A stretch of 64,000 bases of DNA from Pseudoclavibacter sp. AY1F1 (lineage in GTDB: Bacteria > Actinomycetota > Actinomycetes > Actinomycetales > Microbacteriaceae). The notes under the pieces are model-generated. The model was not told where the DNA came from and searched no databases. It worked only from the letters and a program-made list of their open reading frames with translations. The translations under genes were made by a program, and so were the position numbers. Positions 29,616 to 38,460 of the stretch are shown here, one piece after another (within the stretch, counting starts at the first letter, position 1; each line of letters starts with the position of its first letter). Where the stretch lies: positions 682,001 to 746,000 of the forward strand of contig NZ_PSTQ01000001.1 of the NCBI RefSeq assembly GCF_002931075.1, read 5' to 3'.

Positions 29616-31082
29616 ATGAGCGAACGAGACCTGTCCCGGTCCATCATGCGGCGGAAGCCGATCGACGACATGGAGGAGGACAGCAAGGGCAGCGGCCTCT
29701 TCAAATCTCTCGGCCTGTGGCAGCTGACGGCTATCGGCGTCGGCGGCATCATCGGCGTCGGCATCTTCTCCCTCGCCGGGCTCGTGGCGGCGGGGAGCGA
29801 GGGGACGCCAGGAGCAGGACCCGCGGTCCTCATCTCCTTCCTGATCGCAGGGCTCGCGTCAGCCGCCGCTGCACTGTCCTACGCCGAATTCGCCGGCATG
29901 ATCCCTCGAGCCGGCTCGGCGTACACGTACGGGTACGTGGCCCTCGGCGAGGTCATCGGCTGGTTCATCGGCTGGGACCTCCTCCTCGAGTACATCGCGA
30001 TCGTGGCCGTCGTCGCCATCGGAATCTCCGGCTATTTCGACGCCTTCCTCTCCGGAATCGGCGTCCACATGCCCGTCTGGATGACCTCGACGGCCGACGA
30101 AGGCAAGGGCGGCATCGTCAACATCCCCGCCATCGCCGTCTGCCTGCTCGTGACGTGGATTCTGTCCCGTGGCACCAAGGCATTCGGGCGCTTCGAGCTC
30201 GTCGCGGTCGCCATCAAGGTTCTCTTGATTCTCTTCATCATCGGCCTCGGCGTCTTCTACATCGACGCCAACAACTACAACCCGTTCATGCCAAGCGGCT
30301 TCGGCCCCGTGCTCGCCGGTTCCGCCACCGTCTTCTTCGCCGTCTTCGGCTACGACGCCATGAGCACCGCCGCCGAGGAGGCCAAGGACGGCAAGAAGCA
30401 CATGCCGAAGGCCATCATCCTGTCACTGATCATCGCGATGCTGCTCTACGTCGCCGCCACGCTGGTCCTGACCGGAATGCAGAACTGGGAGGAGATCGAC
30501 CCCAAGGCCGGATTCGCCTCCGCGTTCAACAGCGTCGGCCTACCGGTTATCGCAACCATCATCTCCGTCTTCGCAGTGCTCTCAATCCTCACCGTGATGC
30601 TGACCTTCCTCCTCGGCGTGACCCGCGTCTGGTTCTCGATGAGCCGTGATGGGCTCCTCCCCGGCTGGTTCGCCAAGACCGACAAGAGCGGCACCCCGCA
30701 GCGCGTCACCTGGATCGCCGGTGTCGCCTCGGCGCTACTGGCTGGTGTCTTCCCGATCAAGGCCGTCGCGGACCTCACCAACATCGGCATCCTCGCTGCG
30801 TTCGTCGTCGTGTGCCTGTCCGTCATCATCTTCAGGTACAAGCGCCCTGATGCTCCGCGAACGTTCCGCCTGCCCCTTATGCCGTTGGTTCCCGCGTTCG
30901 GCATGCTCGCATCCGGCTTCCTGATGCTGCAGCTGCACTGGGAGACCTGGCTGCGCTTTGGTGGCTGGCTCGTGATCGGCCTGATCATCTACTTCGCCTA
31001 CGGCCGCAAGCACTCGCTCATGAACCCGGACAGCCCGCGGCACGCGGCGCTGCGGGCCGCGAAGGACGCGCAGGACGACTAG
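29616..31082 (+). CDS. Amino acid permease (APC superfamily, cationic amino acid transporter type)
   Basis: The 488-residue protein has about 12-13 transmembrane helices. It starts with the family signature LTAIGVGGIIGVGIFSLAG, followed by ALSYAEFAGMIPRAGSAYTY and FFAVFGYDAMSTAAEEAKD. This resembles the YfnA/CAT subgroup, which imports amino acids by proton symport. The substrate is not clear. GAGGAG at 29604-29609 supports the start. Confidence 0.9.
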   Translation: MSERDLSRSIMRRKPIDDMEEDSKGSGLFKSLGLWQLTAIGVGGIIGVGIFSLAGLVAAGSEGTPGAGPAVLISFLIAGLASAAAALSYAEFAGMIPRAGSAYTYGYVALGEVIGWFIGWDLLLEYIAIVAVVAIGISGYFDAFLSGIGVHMPVWMTSTADEGKGGIVNIPAIAVCLLVTWILSRGTKAFGRFELVAVAIKVLLILFIIGLGVFYIDANNYNPFMPSGFGPVLAGSATVFFAVFGYDAMSTAAEEAKDGKKHMPKAIILSLIIAMLLYVAATLVLTGMQNWEEIDPKAGFASAFNSVGLPVIATIISVFAVLSILTVMLTFLLGVTRVWFSMSRDGLLPGWFAKTDKSGTPQRVTWIAGVASALLAGVFPIKAVADLTNIGILAAFVVVCLSVIIFRYKRPDAPRTFRLPLMPLVPAFGMLASGFLMLQLHWETWLRFGGWLVIGLIIYFAYGRKHSLMNPDSPRHAALRAAKDAQDD

Positions 31083-31122
31083 AACGGCGCCCAGAGGCTT
31101 CAGGACCCCCACCTGCCCGCCT

Positions 31123-31157
31123 CCCGAACTGCCCGTAGGTCACTCGGGCGGTTCGGG
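31123..31157 (+). terminator. Hairpin after the permease gene
   Basis: CCCGAACTGCCCG and CGGGCGGTTCGGG form a 13-bp stem with one G-U pair and a nine-base loop. It overlaps the region just before the next small gene, so it may act as terminator for the permease. Confidence 0.65.
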
Positions 31158-31169
31158 TAGCGTCAGGGG

Positions 31170-31442
31170 ATGGACATTGAGCAGGACGGGACGGCTGCCC
31201 CTGATCCGGCAGAGCCGCCTCGCGTTGAGCCTGGTCTCGCGCTCAACGGGCGGCGAAGCGGACCCTTCGTGGGCGCCGCGCTCGCCACGGTTCTCGGGTG
31301 CATCTTCCTGCTGCCGCTCTTCGACGATTGGTGGCTCAAGGCCGCCGTCTTCTGCGTGTGCCTCCTCCCGGTCGTGATCGCGGGGTGGATCACCCGGCGA
31401 GCTGTGCGCCGCGAGGCGAGCAGGCGGGCCGGGGAGCGCTGA
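31170..31442 (+). CDS. Small two-helix membrane protein
   Basis: A 90-residue protein with a polar N-terminus and two hydrophobic stretches (FVGAALATVLGCIFLLPLF and LKAAVFCVCLLPVVIAGWI), ending in a basic tail. I recognise no family. TAGCGT at 31158-31163 ends six bases before the ATG, which supports this start and a leaderless mRNA. Confidence 0.6.
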   Translation: MDIEQDGTAAPDPAEPPRVEPGLALNGRRSGPFVGAALATVLGCIFLLPLFDDWWLKAAVFCVCLLPVVIAGWITRRAVRREASRRAGER

Positions 31443-31464
31443 GCGGTGTCTGTAGGCGTGGTCG

Positions 31465-32126
31465 TCAACGTCGAGGCAGTCGGAGCGAGGGGAGCAGCAG
31501 TGCTGCCGATCCACGGTCGCGAGCATCCCGCTGGCCAGCCGTGTGAGTGGTCCCTGGAGGGAACGCCTGCGGAGCCCGCCAGGCAGTGTAGGTGAGCGCG
31601 CGCGGGATCTGGACGCTGTAGCTGTCGCGCAGCGCCGCGATGGACATCTCGGCAAGCGCGTGCAAGACGGGACGCTGGTCTCGCTTGCGAGTGGTGCAGG
31701 ACCAGTTCGGCTGATCCGGGTCTGCCGCGTCCAGTCCACGTCCCGGAGTGCGCGCTCGTCGGCTTCTGCGACGACGTCACGCACGGGTGCCAGTGCTTCC
31801 AGCACAGCAGGACCTCCAGCGAACTGCACGTACCTCCACGTGTCGGTGGATGCCGACACGATGACGAGGACGCGATGGCTCAGCTGTTCGAGCGTCGCGG
31901 CGAGCGCGCTGGCGACGTCACGCCACGTCGTGGGAACTCCAGGCTCTATGCGCGCTTGCCCGTTCCGCAGCCAAGGCGCGGCTGATGCCTCTCGCGTCGT
32001 CGCGAACTGCAGCTCGGCGTCAGCCGGTTCCACCGACCGCACATACTCCTGGATCTCGGACCGCTCGAAGCCGAACTGCAGGAACCCGACGTCCAGCGAG
32101 CGTCGGTCGCGAGTCAAGAGCTGCAC
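31465..32126 (-). pseudogene. Frameshifted TY-Chap domain protein
   Basis: The first 130 codons from the GTG at 32126 include WRDVASALAATLEQLS and WRYVQFAGG, typical of TY-Chap-like domains (putative secretion or effector chaperones). The similarity then jumps to another frame, giving DPDQPNWSCTTR and AEMSIAALRDSYSVQIP, the expected second half. One missing base near 31,720 explains the break. It is either a pseudogene or a sequencing error. The N-terminal 50 residues are unfamiliar. Confidence 0.5.
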
Positions 32127-32386
32127 GATGTGCCCGAAACCGGGCCAGACCCGGACAGGAAGCCTCGCTACGCTCGCCCGTGCGAGGGCTCAGGGTGGCA
32201 GGACCTCCCCTGAATGCTCTTCCCACGGGACCGGCTTCCGAATCCTGGTGCTGGCGACCTCCAGCTCCGGCCTGCTCGCGAATCAGACCGACAGGTCACG
32301 GGACCTCGAGCGAAGCGGCTGGAACCCCATGACCCCAACCTACGGAAACGGTGGCGGCGCGGACGCCAGAAAGCTCGCTCCCCGGG
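32127..32386. other. Gap without a supported gene
   Basis: No coding frame in this stretch is convincing. The frame of the broken TY-Chap gene stays open for a short way into it, so its true N-terminus could lie here. Confidence 0.4.
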
Positions 32387-33667
32387 TCACCCGATCGGTG
32401 CGTTCATCCCGGCCGCCCAGTCACGGATCGCCTGTCGCTCGCTGTCGCCGCAGATGTACCCGTAGCCGCTCTCCTGGACACCGTCGCTCAGCGTCCATTC
32501 GTTTAAGTACGTCAGGGCGTAGCAGTCTGCCATGACCTCTTCGCTTCCCTGGAACAGGCCTTGCGCGAGGAGAGATCGGTAACCGCCGTCGTCGTCCGGG
32601 TACCTGACGTCGTCTGCGCGTTGGTACACGTGCGCGAGTTCATGGACGGTGGTGATCGTGCTGTGCCACTCGGTGCGCTCGCCATCGGGGAGGAGGTGCA
32701 CGATCAGTGGGCTGCCGCCCTTGACGCATCCCACGGTCTGGTAGCCCTGGTCCGCGTTCTCGTGGGTGCCGCAGGCTGTCGCCGCGTCGTATTGGACGTC
32801 GATGAACCCGTTCCCGGCGGCGTCGACGATGCTCTCGCTCACGGATCCGCTCGCGTTCGTGCGGCGCGTCTCCGCGTCGATGATGCTCTGCTCGAGGTCC
32901 CCGCGGAAGGTGCTCGCCTGTGCGGCGATGCTCTCCGCCGAGTAGACGGTGAGGTTCGGGTCCGCCATCTTGGCGTCCTGGTCCTCCATCCAGTCGAACA
33001 GGGCCACGAGCGGCTTGACCGGGTTGCCTTCGAGCGCGCTTGAAAGCTCATCGATCTTTGTCCGCTCCTGCTCGTAAAGTGCGATGTGCTCGGTGAGGTC
33101 CGCAGCGCCGGTGTCGACGGGGGCAGTCTCGACGGAAGGGTAGGGGGTCGTGGACTCGTCGCCAAGGCCCAGAATCGCACCGAGGCTGGCGAAGGCGAAC
33201 AGACCCATGAACGCTATGACGACAAGGCAGCCGCAGCCCGCGAACCAGTACCCCGCTTTCCCGTTCCCGCGCGGCGGGAATGGGCCTCGGCCTCGGCCGG
33301 GGGCGTAGGGGGCTGCGGTCAGCCTCGGCCGCAGTGGATGCTGGCTTCGGCCGAGGTTGGTAGGACCCGCGGCCGGCCCTTGGAGCGGCGGGGGAGGCGG
33401 CGAGGGAGGCCCGAGGCCTGGACGTGTCTGCGGCGGCCGAAGACCACGCGGCTGCGGCTGCGGCTGCTGAATGTTGCTTTGCGGTTGCGGATTGACTGAC
33501 CGACTGACACCGTTCATCCAACGGATCAGCTCGGGTGTGGCGCTCGGGTTCGCGGCGATGTACGGACGCAGATCAGGACGGCGCGTGGCGATGTTCGTCA
33601 ACACGTGCGGCGGCGTAGCCGCAGCTCGCGCCGCTGCTCGATCCCGGTCCCATCCCGCGTTTGCCAT
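32387..33667 (-). CDS. LRV-domain, membrane-anchored protein with HELAH zinc-peptidase motif
   Basis: The 426-residue protein starts MANAGWDRDRAAARAAAT, with GAGGAG upstream. Residues 10-50 match the variant leucine-rich repeat type (DLRPYIAANPSATPELIRW). A Pro/Gln-rich linker follows, then a transmembrane helix (about 155-180, GCGCLVVIAFMGLFAFASLG). The outer domain contains TVHELAHVYQ and GSEEVMADCYAL, the HExxH plus distal Glu/Asp layout of a zinc metallopeptidase, and several Cys residues likely paired outside the cell. Enzymatic activity is inferred only. Confidence 0.75.
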   Translation of the reverse strand: MANAGWDRDRAAARAAATPPHVLTNIATRRPDLRPYIAANPSATPELIRWMNGVSRSVNPQPQSNIQQPQPQPRGLRPPQTRPGLGPPSPPPPPLQGPAAGPTNLGRSQHPLRPRLTAAPYAPGRGRGPFPPRGNGKAGYWFAGCGCLVVIAFMGLFAFASLGAILGLGDESTTPYPSVETAPVDTGAADLTEHIALYEQERTKIDELSSALEGNPVKPLVALFDWMEDQDAKMADPNLTVYSAESIAAQASTFRGDLEQSIIDAETRRTNASGSVSESIVDAAGNGFIDVQYDAATACGTHENADQGYQTVGCVKGGSPLIVHLLPDGERTEWHSTITTVHELAHVYQRADDVRYPDDDGGYRSLLAQGLFQGSEEVMADCYALTYLNEWTLSDGVQESGYGYICGDSERQAIRDWAAGMNAPIG

Positions 33668-33826
33668 TGCACTCCTCGTCGTCGGCCCTGCAAGCGAGTG
33701 TAGGTCTGTCCGAACGCCGAACGCCGCGGTGCCGCAGTGGCGCCGTCGAACGCACGCGTCACGCCGCCTTCCACGCGTGCCACAGGCCAGACGACGCTCG
33801 AGCACGCTGCCGCCTAGCATGAGATC

Positions 33827-34351
33827 GTGACCTACCCCAATCATCTTCCTCACGCCACCTTCTCGGGTGCACTCGGAATCGGCGGCAGCTACGTGCCCGC
33901 AAACGCCGAGATCGCTGACAGCTGGATGACCCTGTGGGCACTCGCTCCCGAGGGCTGGGTCGTCGTCTTCCGCGCACCTGCGTCCGAGGTCACGGTGACG
34001 TCGAGGGCGCAGAGCATCCACCTCGCCGTCGGGGGAGTGAAGCACCCGCTGCTCGCCGACCCGGGTGCCGTGAACCGCGCGCTTGGGTACACCACTGCAG
34101 GCACGGTCGCAGCGGTCCTCGATCGTCCTGTGGCCGGTGCCGCAGCGGACGTCGGCGCACTGCGGAACCAGATCTCGGCGGCCTCCGCGTGGAGCGCGGG
34201 CGGCGGACCACAGTTCCTCGACGCTGCACGCCAGTCCGGCGCACGCGTCTCACGCCTCGGCTACGGCGCCATCGCCGCCATCGGCTGCGGCTCGGGTATC
34301 GCCGTGGTGATCGTCGTCACCGTGCTCACGGTCCTCGCGGTCAACCTCTGA
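33827..34351 (+). CDS. Tail-anchored membrane protein of unknown function
   Basis: A 174-residue protein with a soluble N-terminal domain of about 145 residues and one C-terminal transmembrane helix (GYGAIAAIGCGSGIAVVIVVT). I recognise no family. The start is a GTG; TAGCAT at 33815-33820 ends six bases before it, so the mRNA is probably leaderless. It is divergent from the HELAH gene, and the two may share regulatory sequence. The 200 bp after it hold no gene. Confidence 0.65.
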   Translation: MTYPNHLPHATFSGALGIGGSYVPANAEIADSWMTLWALAPEGWVVVFRAPASEVTVTSRAQSIHLAVGGVKHPLLADPGAVNRALGYTTAGTVAAVLDRPVAGAAADVGALRNQISAASAWSAGGGPQFLDAARQSGARVSRLGYGAIAAIGCGSGIAVVIVVTVLTVLAVNL

Positions 34352-34504
34352 CGTCGGCTGGCCGACATCGAACTCCGGCGCTGCGAAGAGAACGGCCGCA
34401 TGGGCCGAGGTTGCCCGCCCCTCCGGTCGCAGATCTCTCAGAACGAGACTCGCACTCGTCGGCTCTCGAACGGGAACCTAGCGAGGCTTCGACGTTCCCG
34501 CACA

Positions 34505-34551
34505 GACGAAAACCCCGGTGAGCGAGACTCGATGTCTCCCAAACCGGGGTT
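34505..34551 (-). terminator. Ancestral terminator of the tRNA-Val gene, now at the left island edge
   Basis: AACCCCGG and CCGGGGTT pair across a 25-base loop; on the minus strand the hairpin is followed by TTTTCG. It lies immediately beyond the left tRNA fragment, where the tRNA terminator would have been before insertion. Confidence 0.6.
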
Positions 34552-34555
34552 CACC

Positions 34556-34585
34556 GCGGTGGGTGATGCGGGACTCGAACCCACG
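34556..34585 (-). repeat. attL: 30-bp direct repeat with a tRNA-Val 3' fragment
   Basis: The sequence begins GCGGTGGGTGATGCGGGACT and ends CGAACCCACG, identical to 50552-50581. It contains the last 25 bases of tRNA-Val(CAC), namely the T-arm and 3' acceptor strand, without the rest of the tRNA. This is the usual left junction of an element inserted in a tRNA 3' end. Confidence 0.9.
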
Positions 34586-35343
34586 CAACTCCACGACCAG
34601 GTGGCCGACGCGGACCAGCTCACCATCGAGCACGTTGGCGTCGATAACTACTTCATCGACGAGGCGCACATGTATCGCCGAGCCAGGCTGCCAACCGTTC
34701 GAAAGGGCTTCAGTGTGAGCTTGGGCTGCTCCAAGCGAGCGTCCGACCTCCCTCGCGAGATGTGGCTGTGGCTGTGGCAGCGATACCGACATCGAAATCT
34801 CCCCGGAATGGTCCAGGCTCCGCCTGCCGAACCAGCCCGTGGGCACGAACAACCTCTCGGGCGTGTGCAGCATGCTGTCCAGCGTCGCGGACCTCATCTC
34901 TTTCAAGCAGCTCGAGCTCGAGCTCCCCGAGAAGGTCCAGCACGCGCACGTCTCGGAACCCAGCGACGAGATAGTCGACACCGACACCGTATTCGTCGAC
35001 CGCGCCGGCGGTATCGGCAAGGGCACTGGCCGTCGCGACGACGACATGCGTGCGATCTACAAGCAGGCCCGCAATGCCGCACTCGACTCGGCAGTCGTCG
35101 GCATCCGCGGGGGAGCGGGTAAGACCGCCGCAGCGGCAGACTCGATCGCGAAGGCGAAAGCCAACAGCGTCCGGTTCAAGGGGAGCGAGCGTCCCGGCAC
35201 CTTCCAGATCGTGCTCTGCGACCTCGGCACGCCAGGACACAGGTGCGCAGAGGTACGGTCGGCTGTGCCGGACGTTGCTGGAGTGGAGCGTGCTTGCCGC
35301 AGACGTGCGCTTCGTCCACGAGATCTCCGACGTCGGAAACTGA
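34586..35343 (+). pseudogene. Remnant of a large SNF2/DEAH-type plasmid or ICE helicase
   Basis: Three frames carry pieces in the right order. The first, beginning inside the att site, reads HVGVDNYFIDEAHMYRR and SKRASDLPREMW, the DEAH region of the huge helicase (often methylase-fused) proteins of plasmids and ICEs. The next frame has DDDMRAIYKQARNAALDS and TFQIVLCDLGTPG. The last, after a shift near 35,235, reads YGRLCRTLLEWSVLAAD then FVHEISDVGN and a stop. The N-terminal part and ATP-binding loop are missing. Codon use is clearly that of a former gene. Confidence 0.6.
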
Positions 35344-35499
35344 ACTCGCCACCGGTGGTGCCGTTGCCGCGGCTCTACTCGCGGCGGACGATCGTGTCTG
35401 CAGACATGGTCATGGTGAGGTTCCTCGGGTTTCTTTGCTCGCACTGTGTGCGGCGGCGCTGGCTCAGTCGAAGCGTGTCGAGACGACCGAGCGCTCCCC

Positions 35500-35700
35500 A
35501 AACGTGGCCGGCGGTAGACGGGGATGCCGAGGCCCGGCATTGCGTTGCCGACACGAGTCGGCGCCTTCCCGATCGTGTGGGCACGGATTGCGAGGGCAGC
35601 GGTGATCGCGGCCGCAAGTTGCGCTTGACCGGGACGAGCGGTTGCACCAGCGCCGACGGCTTCTGCGACGCAGGTGTCGAGGAACTCGAGCTCGGTGTGG
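35500..35700 (-). pseudogene. Possible DinG-like helicase fragment
   Basis: On the minus strand the frame reads FLDTCVAEAVGAGATARPGQ, then QLAAAITAALAIRAHTIGKA and PTRVGNAMPG. This resembles the start of a DinG-type helicase, where EAPTGVGKS would be expected; the P-loop is destroyed. The fragment has no start codon and no downstream domain. The similarity is by eye and uncertain. The remaining bases between 35,344 and 35,805 show nothing else. Confidence 0.35.
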
Positions 35701-35805
35701 GGCTGGTGCTCCGCGGACTCGATGGATGGGCGAGCCTGGCGGTCGTGACAGAGCTCGCAGGAAGAGCAGCTGGCAAGGTCTCTTTATGTGGGCGCCGCCA
35801 TCGGA

Positions 35806-36708
35806 TCAAAGTCCCGGAGGCGGTGTGAGCGACTCCAGGGCCTGTGCTGAGAGTGCGCGCTGAAGGGATCGGGCGGATGAGAAACCCGATTGGTCCGCGA
35901 TGAGCTCGAGCTCAAGTGTGTTCGCGTGTCCTCCGATGAGAAGCTCCTGAGCGATGTGCAATCGTTCCGACCGCAGAAGCCGTCCGGGGGTCGAGCCTGA
36001 CGGTTTGAACAGTCGGTGGAGATGTGCGGTTGAGACGTCGAGGTCATGGGCCAGACGAGCCACGCTGTAGGCCCGATCGTGCGCCTTGCGCTTGATGCGC
36101 TCGATCGCAGCGGCTGCGCCTGCTGGCGGTTGTTTTCCGGAAGCTTGGCTGACTGCCGATTGCAGAACGGCTAGCGCGAGCTGTTGTAAGCCCGAGGCTG
36201 CAAGCCCGAATCCTGGAGATTCAAGAGGAGCATCAGCACTGAGGACCGCCATGACAGCACTCAGGAGAGTTTCCCGGTACACGGCGGCCCCTGAGAGCGG
36301 GCGGGCTTGGGTGCCTTGTGGCAGCCAGGGGTCGACACGTGAACTGGGTAGTCCCAAGAACAAGAGAGCCCCAGAGTCAGCGGCGTGAAGCTCAAACGGA
36401 GTAGCTACAGGATGCACAAACAAGCTTGGCGCTTCCAAGGCGTGAGTGGTGCCCTCGATGGAGAGGGAGCGTTTGCCCGTAAGGGGCAGAGAGACGTACG
36501 AGAGCTCTTGCTCGGTCCGGATCGGAACAATCTGGAGGCTCATGGGGGTGCTCCACACACGCCCTAGGACAAGGGAGGGAGTTGTGATGCGCTCGCAGAC
36601 CACCCGGATCAATACCGATTGGTCGACGTGCGTGACATGCCAGCCCTGTTCGCGCATCCAGTCGACGGCAGCAGTTCCGTTCATGTCAATTCGGTCGCGA
36701 GGGTGCAA
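35806..36708 (-). CDS. AraC-type transcriptional regulator (island copy 1)
   Basis: The 300-residue protein has an N-terminal sensing domain (about 1-185) and a C-terminal AraC helix-turn-helix domain (SVARLAHDLDVSTAHLHRLF and a second helix near ELELIADQSGFSSARSLQRAL). It is a clear paralogue of the regulator at 46,654: compare GTAAVDWMREQGWHVTHVD with GTAALNWMKTQGWHTTYAD. A TTG start at 36708 aligns exactly with the start of that paralogue; an ATG lies eight codons further in. It is divergent from a glycine-rich exported protein, which it probably controls. Confidence 0.82.
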   Translation of the reverse strand: MHPRDRIDMNGTAAVDWMREQGWHVTHVDQSVLIRVVCERITTPSLVLGRVWSTPMSLQIVPIRTEQELSYVSLPLTGKRSLSIEGTTHALEAPSLFVHPVATPFELHAADSGALLFLGLPSSRVDPWLPQGTQARPLSGAAVYRETLLSAVMAVLSADAPLESPGFGLAASGLQQLALAVLQSAVSQASGKQPPAGAAAAIERIKRKAHDRAYSVARLAHDLDVSTAHLHRLFKPSGSTPGRLLRSERLHIAQELLIGGHANTLELELIADQSGFSSARSLQRALSAQALESLTPPPGL

Positions 36709-37020
36709 AGGTGCTCTTTCCGTCGAGTCGAAAGGACTCCCAGATTCGCGTTCGGGGGATCCGCAGAGTGGCATGTGCGTCAGGTGGCAACTTTGCGTGG
36801 GCGGTGAAACTTGGACGGCGATCGGTGGGTGTCCGACTTCACGAACTACAGCACAGATTCACTAATTTGTCTCACGAAGGTACCAGAATCTCTCCTGTCC
36901 AGTCGCGGCGGACTGCCGACGATCATGCTGAATCCGATACCGCAAGCTTGGAAACTTCCCGTGGTGCCTGATTCCCGACACACTCATGCCCCCGACAACC
37001 GCGTAGACGAAAGAAGCCCC

Positions 37021-37974
37021 GTGAACGACAGCACCCCCGACTCCAAAGTCAACCGAAGGTCACTCGTGCAGGGGGCCGCTTGGAGCATCCCCGTCCTCGC
37101 CGCTGCCGCTGCTGTGCCCGGAGCCGCCGCTAGCCCGTGCAGTACCCCTGGATCTGCGACACAGACCGCACGCGGGACTTACACGGTGATCGTGCCCGGA
37201 TGCGCAACGACCATTACGTTCTCGATCGACGGAGGTGCCGGCGGAGGGTCCGGGACCGCGGGTGGTTCTGGTGCCCGCATCGCGGGCACGCTGTCACTTC
37301 CCTTCTCAACCACGGCGCGCACATTCACTGTGTACGTAGGAGGAGGCGGTCAACCTCGCGGAACCACGACGGCGTTTACAAGCACCGGTTACGGGGCTGG
37401 CGGCACTGGAGGATTCAGAGGAACTGCACGGGATGGTGGCGACGGCGGTGGCGGCAGCGCGATCTTGCTCGGCACCACAGCCATTGTCGTTGCCGGAGGT
37501 GGCGGTGGCGGCGCAAACGCGCAGTCGAATGGCACCGTCAACCCTGTTACATCTGGGATCGGCGGGTCCGCTGGCCCGACGCCGCAGAATGGCGGCGGAG
37601 GTACGACGGGTACCACGACCACGCAAGGTGGGTTCGCGGCGAATGGAGCAGCAGCTGGTCCAGGCGGTGGCGTTCAGGGTGCGAATTACAGTGCAGGTGC
37701 TGCGGGCACCGCAGCGCCCGGTGGAACGGGTGGCGCCGGCGGATCGATCCCGAACAGCGGCGTCAATGGCGGTGGCGGTGGCGGTGGCTACGCCGGCGGT
37801 GGCGGTGGAGGGGCCCGAATGGTGTCGGCGCCGAACGGCGCAGGCGCTGGGGGCGGTGCAGGTTCGAACTACGTGGGCGGCGGGGCGAGCATCACAGTCG
37901 CTTCTACGACTGTAAGCGCCGGGAACGGCGGGGGCTCGACCGGCGGCAGCGGACGTTTCTCGATGAGCTGGTAG
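37021..37974 (+). CDS. Tat-exported glycine-rich protein 1
   Basis: The 317-residue protein starts with a GTG. Its N-terminus has a twin-arginine leader, NRRSLVQGAAWSIPVLAAAA, with a likely cut after AAAS near residue 39. The mature part has a short Cys-containing section (CSTPGSATQ and VPGCATTITFSID) and then a long region dominated by glycine, with GGGGGGGYAGGGGGGA and GGGAGSNYVGGG near the end. This layout resembles the glycine-rich domain found in ALK-type receptors and some bacterial proteins. No cell-wall sorting signal or C-terminal helix is present. The role is unknown. Confidence 0.75.
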   Translation: MNDSTPDSKVNRRSLVQGAAWSIPVLAAAAAVPGAAASPCSTPGSATQTARGTYTVIVPGCATTITFSIDGGAGGGSGTAGGSGARIAGTLSLPFSTTARTFTVYVGGGGQPRGTTTAFTSTGYGAGGTGGFRGTARDGGDGGGGSAILLGTTAIVVAGGGGGGANAQSNGTVNPVTSGIGGSAGPTPQNGGGGTTGTTTTQGGFAANGAAAGPGGGVQGANYSAGAAGTAAPGGTGGAGGSIPNSGVNGGGGGGGYAGGGGGGARMVSAPNGAGAGGGAGSNYVGGGASITVASTTVSAGNGGGSTGGSGRFSMSW

Positions 37975-38044
37975 GTCATGCCCACGCAGCGTTGAAACCG
38001 ACCGCGTCGTAGGCGAAACGTTGATCGATTTCATTCGAAACTTT

Positions 38045-38072
38045 GGAGCGCCCCTTTCCGGAGGGGCGCTCC
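38045..38072 (+). terminator. Hairpin downstream of glycine-rich gene 1
   Basis: GGAGCGCCCCT and AGGGGCGCTCC form an 11-bp perfect stem with a six-base loop, 70 bp after the stop. There is no T-run, so its role as terminator is uncertain. The 390 bp from here to the IS relic show no gene. Confidence 0.55.
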
Positions 38073-38460
38073 TCGCCGAAGTTGCTGGGACATTGTTCGC
38101 ACCTCGTCGGTATCTCGTTCATACACCGGGCTCGCTGCCTCAGCGAGGCGATCTGGAGCCACGATCCACGGGCGAGCACGCCTCGCGGTGCGACACCAAG
38201 ATCCTGAAGAGTCCCTATCCCCTTCGACATTCGCAGCAGTGAGAGACCTGACTTCGGGCGCACGAGGACCAGATCAGCGCACGAGACACGCACCAACTCA
38301 GCCTTCATCGCTCTCGCACGACGTCACTTCCGCGTCCTTCACGCCATGTTCCGAGAAGCGCTATCTACAAGCCACTCGTATTTGCCGCCTGACGAAGGTG
38401 GAGTTAACCTCCGGTCGTGCACAGCGATTGAAGCAGGCAGTGAGGCCCGCTGGACTGGGT

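Noticed and set aside
34710-35540. A 276-codon minus-strand open frame at the island edge
   Set aside because: The plus-strand pieces show helicase motifs over most of it; only the stretch beyond 35,500 has independent minus-strand similarity.
37306-38034. Arg/Ala-rich minus-strand frame across the first glycine-rich gene
   Set aside because: Its composition is what the complement of glycine codons gives; it has no start signal.
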